Of a stretch of DNA of 64,000 nucleotides, positions 45,836-56,355 are shown one piece after another. The number at the start of each line of letters is the position of its first letter. Position 1 is the stretch's first letter. Made by a program: the position numbers and the translations under genes. The DNA is from Megalobrama amblycephala (taxonomy: Eukaryota; Chordata; Actinopteri; Cypriniformes; Xenocyprididae), in NCBI RefSeq assembly GCF_018812025.1, contig NC_063052.1, positions 28,916,068 to 28,980,067 on the forward strand, given 5' to 3'. Below the pieces are notes generated by a model. That model made no database searches, was not told the origin of the DNA, and was given only the letters and a program-made list of their open reading frames with translations.

Positions 45836-45949
45836 TTTAAACATCATTTGTGTTTCTTTTCTTTTCTTTTTATTTATTTATTTTTGTATTGTTTTGTTTT
45901 TTGCTTTATTGCTGAAGTAAGGGTGTTGAACGTTCTAATTCTTCTGCAA

Positions 45950-46220
45950 TCCTGGGGTGCGTTTTCCTAAAGTGTTGCCAAGTCAGCGGTTTTCCCGAGG
46001 AATTTGGCTACTTTTACACTGTTGCTGCAGGTTGTTTTTCATGTGATGTCAACCCCAAATAATGTGATATTTAGTCCCTAGAATGCAAATTTTAAAAGGG
46101 GAGCCCAGCCAAAAATGCGGATTTTACACCCCGGTATGCGATTTTTACCATGGGACCGCCCTTGAATTCCGAATGGGCTAGTTTTGACAAGCAATTGGGA
46201 GGGTTTTGTTGTGAAAACCT
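45950..46220. repeat. unassigned repeat-like block
   Basis: GTGTTGCCAAGTCAGCGG at the left and ACCTGGCAACCCTGG at the right are roughly inverted (TTGCCA/TGGCAA), suggesting a small DNA element around 45970-46230. Weak evidence. Confidence 0.35.
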
Positions 46221-46479
46221 GGCAACCCTGGTCATTACTAACATAGTTCAGCGATTTGTGAACATTCGCAAACTGCATCGCAAACTTGTGTGGTTGGAGC
46301 GACAGCTCTTGAGCTGTGGTTAGAAGCATAGTTTCTTGTTTTTATGACATGTGGACTTAATAAATCGTTATCTTGAGCAACATAAGCAAGCTGACATTAT
46401 GTATAATGTTTATCTTTTATTCCGAATATATATAAAATGTCATATAGGCTACACATTTTAGTTTGTCAAGAGATTTTAA

Positions 46480-46980
46480 AGGTGCCCTACAATTGAAAAT
46501 TAAATTTACCTTGGCATAGTTGAATAACAAGAGTTCGGTACATGGAAATGACATACAGTGAGTCTCAAACTCCATTGTTTCCTCCTTCTTATGTAAATCT
46601 CATTTGTTTAAAAGACCTCCGAAGAACAGGCGAATCTCAACATAACAGTCGGGATCATTAATATGTACGCCCCCAATATTTGCATATGCCAGCTCATGTT
46701 CATGTGCAGCATGCATGATGAACACTTTGTAAAGATCCATTTGAGGGTTATATTAGCTGTGCGAACTTTGTTTATGCACTGTTTTATAGTCGCGAGCTCG
46801 GGGGCGGGGACTGCAAGGATTTAAAGGGGCTGCAGCCTGAATCGGCGCATATTTAATGATGCCCCAAAATAGGGGTAGGGGTAAAATCTATGGGGTATTT
46901 TGAGCTGAAACTTCACAGACACATTCAGGGGACACCTTAGACTTATATTACATCTTGTGAAAAAACATTCTAGGGCACCT
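46480..46980. mobile_element. TTAA element, AGGTGCC family, internally deleted copy
   Basis: TTAA (46476-46479) AGGTGCCCTACAATTG ... CTAGGGCACCT TTAA (46981-46984). It is colinear with the copy at 29932-32142 but lacks the central part. Confidence 0.88.
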
Positions 46981-46984
46981 TTAA

Positions 46985-48628
46985 GTACTATTTTAAAAGA
47001 GTGTGTATGTGCGTACGTGCTCTAGTACGTAAGAACGAGCCAATGAATGAATCTGGAAATAAAGTGATGATAATTCGTCCTCAGATTCCATGTCCGTAAT
47101 TTATAGCAAAAAATCTAGCATTAATCTGATCTAAAACGGATTCATTTAAAGAAGTAGCGAGTTACATAATTTACGGGAAATGCACCCCAGAATGGTAACA
47201 CTGACGTTGAAAGGTTTGTTTGAGCTGTGCCCTACAGGCATGAATACCCCAACACTGCACACATATATAATATTAACAATAATACATTAAAAAAATAGTA
47301 TATTGTAGTATATATTTAAAACCATTTATTTCATTTATTATTTAATATTATTTCTTATTTTTTAAGTGTCCATGTGCTTACTTTCTTTAAATTAAACACC
47401 ATTTTATGATCAAATAAAATAACATTCATACATTTCTCTGTGACTTAAGTGTCCAGATAATTTTTTGGGTCACTGTTGGTCTGAGTTATAACCATGTATT
47501 CAATCTAAACGAGGCACATATAGTTCATTCTCCCAACAATAACAGTCCAGAAGAAGTATCATGTTGCATAACAGACAAATGTGAAGTATGGAGCATAAAG
47601 GTCTCTTGACGTACAACAGCAGCATGACCTGTCTTACATTTCACAAAATGTGGCGTCTCTAACCCCTAAAGGCAGTTGAAACAGGTCAACTGAGACAAAT
47701 GTGCTTGTTTTTTAAGCCATGTTGTACAAAATGTTACTTTCAATGATAATCATTCTTTGAAAACCAACATTCGAAATAACTATTTCTAATTCTGTTTACT
47801 TGCATCTAAAAGCTGTTGGATACATGTTCTTAAATATTAAAGAAAGAACTCACTCAAAAAAGGAAGATTTACTCACCACCATGTCTTTCTAGATCTTTAA
47901 TGGAGCACAAAATGGGATGTCTGTTTTTTACTTGCTTGATTTAAACATGCCCAGGCTGACAATGCCTAAATTTCAGAAAGATTTATTGATCTGGAGCAGA
48001 AAATTACCATGGAGAAGAAAACAAAGCTTGCAATTTTCTTTCTTGCTTCTCAATAATGGGTCATTGAATCAGATCACTGAATCTTTCTTCATTCAAAACT
48101 CTTAACACTGTGATTTTGCTCAGTTTCTCAGCTGTTTAAACTGCATCTCAAAGCATAAACGTGGCGTTAATCATTCTGTGGTTTTAGAGGAAAATGCTGA
48201 TGCTGGTCTCTCATATGCTTCTATGGGTCTGTGAAAAACAGACTTTAACTAACAACAGCTTGTAAGAGGCTGCAGGGGGTGACATCAGAGCTTTGAACAG
48301 AAGCCAATCAGCAGTCAGGCGGAGCCTCCTCGTATGAGAAAGTGCAAACTTATTAAAAAAAAACCTACTTTTTTCTTGTTCTGCAGGTATAGGCCTGCTC
48401 ACATGGGCTATAAGGGGCCTAAAAATTGAGATTGCAGCAGCCTACTTTAAGCCTAAAGAGAACGAATGAGCTTTGCTTGCCAAAAGCACCAGATTAATTC
48501 AGCTCTATATACAGCACCCGTGTGCACTTAGTGGCTTTGGGATTAGTGTTTTAAGAGCCAACACATGGATGTGGATCACATTTCAAAATTTATGTGCACA
48601 GAACTTCATTTTTTTTTGAGACCAACAT
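46985..48628. other. intergenic, nothing recognised
   Basis: AT-rich sequence without supported genes or clear element ends. Confidence 0.45.
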
Positions 48629-49081
48629 TTAAAGTCGACATGAAATCAAAATTTACAATGAATATTGGAATATTGCAGTATTTTTTTTTTTTTATGATTT
48701 ATCCCCGTGCACATCATTATTTTTTAAAATTCGTCACCAAAAGTTGTTGTTCATCAGTGGGAAAAATGCAAGAAATTGACTGAAAAATGCAGGAAAAAGT
48801 GGCTTGTAATCCTGCGTCTGCGGTTGGGAGGAGCCGAGTCATATAATGCTTGTGTGTGCAGTGACCACTTTGTCAAAAGATAAATACACCTTGCATAAGC
48901 AACCACTAAGAAAAAAAGTAGTATGCCTCCATAGTTTTGTATGCTTTCATTTGTTTTCTGGAGTAGAAGGATGTCTGTGCCCGGTTGCATAAAAAACCTT
49001 AGTATAACATATGTTTTGGAAAACTTCACCATTAGTGTTACACGGAGCGAGCAGATCATCCGATTTATATAAACATTTTAA

Positions 49082-50006
49082 AGGTGCCGAAGAACATGTT
49101 TTTAAAAGATGTAATATAAGTCTAAGATGTCCCCTGAATGTGTCTGTGAAGTTTCAGCTCAAAATACCCCATAGTTTGTTTGTTTTTTTAACTGCCTATT
49201 TTGGGGCATCATTATAAATGCGCTGATTCAGGGTGTGCGGCCCCTTTAATTCTCCATGCCCCAAGAGCTCGCGCTTGCCTTAAACAACATAAAAAAAGTT
49301 CACACAGCTAATATAACCCTCAAAATGGATCTTTACAAAGTGTTTGTCATGCAACACGTCTAATCACGTAAGTACAGTGTTTATTTTGATGTTTACATTG
49401 ATTCTGAATGAGTTTGATAGTGCTCCGTGGCTAAAGCTAACGTTACACACCGTTGGAGAGATTTATAAAGAATGAAGTTGTTTATGAATTATACAGACTG
49501 CACGTTTAAAAATGAAAATAGCAACGGCTCTTGTCTCCGTGAATACAGTAAGAAACGATGATAACTTTAACCACATTTAACAGTACATTAGCAACATGCT
49601 AACGAAACATTTTGAAAGACAGTTTACAAATATCACTAAAAATATCATGATATCATGGATCATGTCAGTTATTATTGCTCCATCTGCCATTTTTCGCTAT
49701 TGTTCTTGCTTGCTTACCTAGTCTGATGATTCAGCTGTGCACAGATCCAGGCGTTACTGGGTGCCCTTGTGTAATGCTTTGAACGTGGGCTGGCATATGC
49801 AAATATTGGGGGCGTACACCCCGACTGTTACATAACGGTGTTGTGTTGAGATTCTCCTGTTCTTTGGAGGTCTTTTAAACAAATGAGATTTATACAAGAA
49901 GGAGGAAACAGTGGAGTTTGAGACTCGCTGTATGTCATTTCCATGTACTGAACTCTTGTTATTTAACTATGCCGAGGTAAATTCAATTTTTGAATCTAGG
50001 GCACCT
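49082..50006. mobile_element. TTAA element, AGGTGCC family, inverted copy
   Basis: TTAA (49078-49081) AGGTGCCGAAGAACATG ... CTAGGGCACCT TTAA (50007-50010). It is the reverse orientation of the 29932 copy and about 925 bp long. Confidence 0.88.
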
Positions 50007-50074
50007 TTAATATCAGCGTTTATTCGCATAAACATTGATCAAATTACATACGTAACATACCCTATCTGTATTAA

Positions 50075-50500
50075 AGGATTAGTTGACTTTAAAATGAAAA
50101 CTACCTTAAGCTTTACTCACCCTCAAGCCATTCAGGTGTATATGACTTTCTTCTTTCTGATGAACACAATCAGAGTTATATTATTAAATATCCTGACGCA
50201 TCCAAGCTTTACAATGGCAGTGAATGGGACCAACGATTATGAAGCTCAAGAAAGTGCATCCATCCATTAAATGTACTCCACATGACTTCAGGGGGTTAAT
50301 AAAGTCCTTCTAAAGTGATCTGATGTGTTTGTGTAAGAACAATATCCATATTTAACAAGTTATAAAGTAAAATATCTAACTTCCGCCAGACCGCCTTCCA
50401 TATTCAACTTACGGAAAAAAGGCCTAGGACGTACCATAAGCGTTTTGAACTGGAAGAGTTTTACACTTTCTTCGTAAGATGAATACGTAATGTAAGGGGA
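50075..50500. mobile_element. partial TTAA element, AGGATTAG family
   Basis: TTAA-AGGATTAGTTGACTTTAAAA opens about 0.4 kb that is closely similar to the left half of the complete element at 51408-52193. The right half is missing or unrecognisable. Confidence 0.7.
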
Positions 50501-51407
50501 AATACCGTAAGGGGAAATCACGCTTTAAGTCTCATATTTAAGGGAAAAACTTGAGATGCTTTAAGCAAACAGGCACTGGAGAACATTTTTACAGCCTCGA
50601 TGACAGGCAAATATTCCAATTCAGTAGAAAAATCACTCCTCTTTATAACATAAGGATCACCTCCAACATATGTTGTGATTTTCTGTTTATACCTCTCTTG
50701 TAATAGTATCTAAACCAGAACATTAAGGACTTTCTCCCCATCTAGTCCATTCTGTTTTTCACTTCCTTCCCTCGATCTGAATTTTGCACGTCATCAGAAT
50801 CACGTGATTTAAAACAAGCTATAGGGAAGAAAAGACTTGGGCAGCATCTGAAATTGCATACTTTCATACTATTATAGTAGGTGAAAAACAGAATGTGACA
50901 AAAGAAGTATGTCCAAATTCACTGTAAAAGAGTCGGCAAAAAGTATGCGGATGATCTACTACTTCCGGTGAGATTCTGAAGTGTGCATACAATGGACACT
51001 TTACTATCCCATGAGGCCATGAGAGCTGGTAGGTCACATGATGACAACATGGTGAATGTAGTATGTCAGAATTACATTCATACTACACACATTAATACTA
51101 CGTAGAATTTACTTTTTTAGCGGTCCCAAAGTAATTACTTACTCAAAATAAGTATCTACTCAGGAGTATGTGATTGCCTTTCACAACTTGTTTCATGCCA
51201 ACTTTAATGAGAAGCTCAGTAGAACATGATATAAACCGTTGAGAAAGAATCAGTCTGTATTTTGTATTAAACATAAATTTTCGTCATGTGGAATGTCTTT
51301 TGAGGAAAAACAGTTTTCATCTGTGCATTATTTTCAATACATATACATGTAGGTCACTTCTTTTTATTATGGACCACATAAATGGTTTGACCCAAACTGT
51401 GCTTTAA

Positions 51408-52193
51408 AGGATTAGTTCACTTTAAAATGAAAATTACCCCAAGCTTTACTCACCCTCAAGCCATCTTAGGTGTATATGCCTTTCTTCTTTCTGATGAACA
51501 CAACTGGAGTTATATTATTAAATATCCTGATGCATCCAAGCTTTATAATGGCAGTGAACGGGCCGAAGCTTTCGTTTGAAGCTCAAGAAAGTGCATCCAT
51601 CCATCATAAATATACTCCACTCCTCCATATTATTTCAGGGGGTTAATAAAGGCCTTCTGAAGTAAAGCGATGCATTTGTTAAGAAAAATATCCATATTGA
51701 ACAAGCTATAAAGTAAAATATATAGCTTCCACCAGACCGACTTCCGTATTCAAAAAACGTGTAAAAAAAACAAAACAAAACAAAACAAAAACGCGCATGT
51801 GTTACACTTTTTCTGTAAGTTGAATACGGAAGGCGTACTGAGACAGGTTCTACACTTTCTTCGTACAGAAGGCAGTCTGGCAGAAGCTAGATATTTTACT
51901 TTATAACTTGTTAAATATGGATATTTTGTTTACACAAACACATTGCTTCACTTCAGATGGCCTTTATTAACCCCCAGAGCCGTGTGGAGCACATTTATGA
52001 TGGATGGATGCACTTTCTTGAGCTTCATACTCGCTGGTCCCATTCACTGCCATTATAAAGCTTGGATGTGTCAGTATATTTATTAATATAACTCCTAATG
52101 TTTTCATCAGAAAGAAAAAAGTCATATACACCTAGGATGGCTTCAGGGTGAGTAAATCTTGGGGTAATTTTCATTTTAAAGTGAACTAATCCT
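51408..52193. mobile_element. complete TTAA foldback element, AGGATTAG family
   Basis: TTAA (51404-51407) AGGATTAGTTCACTTTAAAA at the left and its complement then TTAA (52194-52197) at the right. The arms mirror each other over most of the 786 bp, including CTTTATAATGGCAGTGAACG. No coding frame. Confidence 0.88.
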
Positions 52194-52197
52194 TTAA

Positions 52198-52780
52198 ATT
52201 TTCTTGGATTTCAATTACAAATTTGTCTAGAACCCTAATTTAAGGTAAAAGGGACAACAGTGTGTGAGCCTCAACACAATCAATTATACATTTTAAATCA
52301 AAATTCTATTCCACACATTTTGATTTACTGAAACGCTACCCTTGTGCAAGCGTGAATCAACATAGTGGGTTTGTTTCTAAATCTGACTCAGAATTCTGAC
52401 TGTGCTAAAAACATCAGGGTCAAAAAAAAAGACATATTCGTTCCCCCGGCCAATGCAAATATACAACCTCTGAACTAGAAGTTTTACAAAAATAGCACTG
52501 CTCTCCATTGACAATACATGAATGTGCCTGTAATGTTTTAAATAAACCTGTCCTGAAGCTGGAAATAGATCATTCACAGGTGTGCAGGTGTTTATACTTC
52601 AAACCATCATTTACAACATGTTGAAATAAAGACTTGATCCAAGCTGGGCATCTCTGAGTGCATATTATAGTGCAGACACCCACAGAACTAGCCTAGTGTC
52701 AATGTAGGGGAAATGCTGGGCACAAAGTAAACAGAAACAATGAGACTAAACTAAGAAAAAACAGTAGCTGCATTTAATTC
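52198..52780. other. intergenic, downstream of dpm3
   Basis: No gene recognised. The dpm3 3' end lies at the right edge of this stretch. Confidence 0.5.
52773..52778 (-). terminator. candidate dpm3 poly(A) signal ATTAAA
   Basis: On the - strand ATTAAA lies 2 nt beyond the dpm3 stop codon. It is the commonest variant hexamer, but so close a site implies an unusually short 3' UTR. I saw no AATAAA within the next 150 bp on this strand. Confidence 0.35.
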
Positions 52781-53059
52781 TCACATCTTCAGTCCCTTCT
52801 TCTTCAAGTCCTCTTTGGCTTCCTTTATTTGCGCTTGCAGCTCTTTGGCTGCGTCCTCACAGTCATTAAATGTGGCCACACGGTAGCCGACAGTTGCCAG
52901 AGAGTAACACCCAAACGCCACCAGCAGATATACAGGCATCGGCCATGCCATCTCTTTATACTGGGGAGGCAGCTGCAAATCAAGAAGGTCAAAGGTAACG
53001 AGTCCCCATGAAATGCCAATCAGTGACACACCAAGAAGCCACTCCAGAAGCTTGGTCAT
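52781..53059 (-). CDS. dpm3: dolichol-phosphate mannosyltransferase subunit 3 (92 aa)
   Basis: DPM3 is the small ER-membrane subunit that tethers the catalytic subunit DPM1 and binds DPM2. The complex makes dolichol-phosphate mannose for N-glycosylation, O-mannosylation and GPI anchors. The frame reads MTKLLEWLLGVSLIGISWGL at the start, with two membrane segments (about residues 6-27 and 41-62, the latter MPVYLLVAFGCYSLATVGYR). The family signature TVGYRVATFNDCEDAAKELQ is followed by a charged coiled-coil tail (to KKKGLKM) that binds DPM1. The 92-aa length equals human DPM3. An ATG eight codons upstream (MSSTILRT) is in frame, but the family start is the second Met. The coding sequence is in one exon, with a splice acceptor TTCTTCAG just upstream at about 53088. 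Confidence 0.96.
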   Translation of the reverse strand: MTKLLEWLLGVSLIGISWGLVTFDLLDLQLPPQYKEMAWPMPVYLLVAFGCYSLATVGYRVATFNDCEDAAKELQAQIKEAKEDLKKKGLKM

Positions 53060-53606
53060 GGTTCGGAGGATTGTGGAGGACAAAAAACTGAAGAATGCAC
53101 CTATGAGGATAAATATGCTTCTGTTAGGTTAGATAGTACTGTTTAACATATGTATTCTTTTAGATGAAACATAATGTTTTTCTTTATTAATTTCAAAGTG
53201 GTCATTTAGATTTGGCAATACATAGAACACTGTACGAATGTTTTACATCAAAAAATAAAAATATACTTAATATGCTTACATTACATTATTAACTATTTCT
53301 TGCAATGCTTTCGATTAAAACTGATAGTCACAATTTCTATAGCTTGTGCTTAAGACAGGCGAAATCGGAATATAGAGAAATAAATAGTACAGGAAAACAC
53401 AGGCGTTTAAAAAAAAAGAAAAGTACACTGATCCTCACTCGGATTGAACAGCTAGCATGAATGCTAATGATTACAGGAGATTACAATAAAATCAGACAAC
53501 CAACGCAACACAGATGTAATCTTTGAACATAGTAACAATAATCAGCTCCTGAACATTAAACACGTACAATGAAAATGCACTAATAATATCCAAATAACCT
53601 CTCACC
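53060..53606 (-). other. dpm3 5' UTR end and intron (inferred)
   Basis: On the - strand a pyrimidine-rich acceptor TTCTTCAG ends at 53088, 29 nt before the start codon. A donor GGTGAGAGG lies just past 53606. This predicts a 5' UTR intron of about 0.52 kb. No coding sequence was seen within it. Confidence 0.6.
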
Positions 53607-53700
53607 CGCTATCCAAAGCCAGCTCACCACTTTCGAAATAACGCACGTTGATGACGTAGTGCCGAAAAGCATTATGGAACATGTAGTATACGTCTTCAGA
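53607..53700 (-). promoter_or_regulatory. dpm3 first exon and core promoter, with ZNF143-type motif
   Basis: On the - strand ACTACATGTTCCATAATGC (53669-53687) fits the known ZNF143/THAP11 promoter motif ACTACANNTCCCANNATGC with one mismatch. TACGTCA (complement of 53652-53658) is a CRE-like half-site. Both sit just upstream of the predicted non-coding first exon, as is usual for housekeeping genes without a TATA box. Confidence 0.6.
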
Positions 53701-53729
53701 ATCGTGCACTACAAACACTACAGGGCCAT

Positions 53730-55019
53730 ATTTGACTAATTTAAACCACGTTTCAGTATTTTATAACTCTCTTTTTTACATTTTTAAATATGCAATGAAA
53801 AGAAAACACCCCAATTTATTTTATTTTTTGTGTTTATATTGTATTTGTGCTAATCTTTTGAAACATGGTTGGAGTTTAGGAAATTGTATTTATTTGTTTG
53901 TTTGTTTCATTGTTTGTTTGTTGGTTGGTTGGTTAATTATAGTCTTAACAAAAAGTCTTAAAAATATCTTAAACATCTTAACCCCTATTTAGCCTACTCT
54001 ATGGGTATATTCTTATTAGTATAGTCTTTTTAGACCCCAAACGACATTTGCTCAAATTAAAAAAAAAAAAAAGTCAAAAAAATGTTTTTGTCAAAGTTTA
54101 GCATTTTTTTTGTACTGAATTTTTTTCTCAAAAATTTTGATTTTGAGGATAATTTTTTTCCATTTTCTAAGTGGGGTCTTATCATAATGTAACAATATTG
54201 AAAAACAGATTTTTTTATTTCAAAAAATTCTAAACTTTGACAAAAAGTAGCTTTTATTGTCATAATTGTGATTTCATAATATTTAGATAAAAATCCAACT
54301 GAAAAAATAGCACATAGTGGAGCTCTGTGCATTTACTGGTAAAAGTGATAGTTGTTTTACTTTTAAAACAGCATTTTCCAAAAGATGGGCAAAAATCTTA
54401 CACTAAACCATGTCAAATTATCCATGTTATCCCCATGAATGAAATTTAAAAATGTGGGTCTTTCATAAAGTGAATTTTACATAAAAAGCTGTTTTTGTAT
54501 AAAAAAAAAAACTATTTAAAAAATATGTTTTAATTTATTTATATAAATTTAAAAAATATGATGAATCCTCCAAAAACTGCACAAACATGGAGTAAAAACA
54601 TTAATAAAAAAAATAAAATAAAAAATAATAATAATATTTTGTTACAAAATTACATTTTGTTGTCTGGGACCCCAAAGACCCTGAGTGTACTTCCCAAACG
54701 AAGATCGCACAAGGGTTAAATAAAGAATAAGAAGTGAGATCTACTGTTTTAAATGCTAAAAAAATATATATATATTTTTTAATGAACTGAAAGAGCTTTA
54801 TTTATTTATTAGCCTACTTACTTGCTTAGGCTACTATGATTCCATAGCCAATTTTAAAAAGGTCTTTTGTCCCTTACATAGCCTATTAAAATAAAAAGAA
54901 ACCCCAGTGTTTTATGCTAAACAGTTGCGTCAGTATTTTTTGGATATTCGTTCGTGTGTTTGTTTGACTGATTCAGCGTTTTGTTTAAAATATCTTCAAT
55001 TTAAACATAGGCCTAGTAT
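53730..55019. other. AT-rich intergenic repeat block
   Basis: Long A/T runs. A perfect 17-bp inverted pair TTTTTGTCAAAGTTTAG lies at 54085-54101 and 54230-54246. CCCCAAACGACATTTGC (about 54036) and GGGACCCCAAAGACC (about 54665) may mark the limits of a DNA-element remnant. No gene. Confidence 0.5.
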
Positions 55020-55139
55020 AAGCTCTATTAAACCACGTTTCCCCAAGTGGGATCCACTCGTTTATCTGTAGTCCTGGCAGGAAATGAAACGCCTGCGCGG
55101 TATCAGTCTGAAGCTGTTTTCGTCTCTGTCTCTGGCTGT

Positions 55140-55253
55140 TGGCGGCTTGGCGCAGTTCAGTGTCTTGTGGATGCCGCGGGTGACATCCGCCCATTCAGCA
55201 CGGATAACAGAAGAGAGTCCATGACCCATCACACCTCCTCACCAGCCAAGAAG
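55140..55253 (+). other. CpG-containing block with a possible first exon
   Basis: The sequence turns GC-richer at about 55080-55255. An ATG near 55220 starts MTHHTSSPAKK and runs into GTATAA, a weak but usable donor. It could be the first exon of a gene continuing to the right, but I recognise no partner exons, so it stays a candidate. Confidence 0.25.
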
Positions 55254-56340
55254 GTATAAACATCACTCACAGACAGCACTGAGGCTCCTGAAAAACATCA
55301 TCCTACAGTCACAGCAAACGCGAGGTTATTCTTAGTGATGTTTACACTTGTCAGCGACTGCTTCTTTTACTGCAAGTGGTTGTAAAAAAGAAATGTGGCC
55401 AAGTAGGCATTTGTGTAGGGGTTTGACACCTTTCAGTCAACTGTTTTGTTCAGCACTACCTTGATTTTATTAAAACTATTAGCCTATTACCAAACATTTA
55501 AGATCATAAATAATTATTCAAATAAAAATACATGCACTATCTATCTATCTATCTGGACAGTAATGGCTGTGATTCTTTTCGTAATCTGTGTGATTCTTTG
55601 CTGCCTGGGTGTTTGCGTAGGAGTACGTGTTCAGTGAGCAGAATGTACACGAAGCACAGTGGGAAAAAAGCAAGTTGGCCGTTCACAGTGTTTGAGACTG
55701 CCAGTCCCCTGTTCTCCAACTCAGGAAACCTGTGATCCAGCAGAGAACAGTTGGCAGACACAACAGAACAGGCTGCACTGAGACAGAGGGGGTGATGGAG
55801 GGAACGAGGGTGTGAGGAGAACAACACAAAGAACTTAAAGAATAAGATGAAAAGATGAAGGTCAAAAGAGAAAGGAGGGATTCAGGGACAAGACTCTTAA
55901 AACCTTCTGCAGGGTTTTTTTTTTTTCTGAATTTGTAACTTTGTTTGCAGAATGTGGAAGCTTCTTTGGTAAAATGACAGAGGGAAAGTGGAGAAATAGT
56001 GAGGACTGGCAGCAGAATGTGAGGAGGGGCTGTTGGGTTTGGTGGGGAGCGCTACAGGTGCAGACTGGTCAGCCGGTGACCTTAATGGTGCATTAAATCC
56101 AGATGCTTAAATAGCTTACATGCTTAAACTCTGGTCCCCTGCCACCACCCAGAGAGAAGAGATCTGCACTCTATGTGTGTGTGTGTGTTTGGGTAGGTTT
56201 ACATAGCTACACTTTAGGTCCAAAATCGTCCCCAGGCATGAGCTAAATTGCACAAAACCTCACTTTGGGGATATCCAAGGACATCCTCAATTGAAAAAAA
56301 AAACAATTCCTATATAACGTAAATAACAAATATACACACA
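55254..56340. other. intergenic, unassigned, with a GGGGAC-type repeat remnant
   Basis: At about 56190-56300, GTAGGTTTACATAGC and TCCCCAGGCATGAG-like sequence looks like a diverged copy of the better-preserved repeat at 61320-61470. There is a short GT run at about 56176. No gene was recognised. Confidence 0.45.
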
Positions 56341-56355
56341 AACACACATATATAT

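Larger units (their letters stand above)
48633..51203. mobile_element. composite TTAA element (AGTCGACATGAAATC ends) hosting other insertions
   Basis: TTAA-AGTCGACATGAAATCAAAA at the left and TTTCATGCCAACT-TTAA at the right form an inverted pair resembling the ends of 27727-28089, including GGGAAGAAAAGACT near the right end in both. Between them lie an AGGTGCC element (49082-50006), an AGGATTAG element part (from 50075) and a further inverted-repeat block (about 50845-51190). Confidence 0.55.

Noticed and set aside
47281..47400. AT-rich stretch considered as a replication origin or matrix attachment site
   Set aside because: No specific motif beyond base composition.
53060..53083. Upstream in-frame ATG for dpm3 (100-aa form)
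   Set aside because: Starting at the second Met gives 92 aa, exactly the family length, and the MTKL start matches known DPM3 proteins. The extra eight residues have no counterpart.
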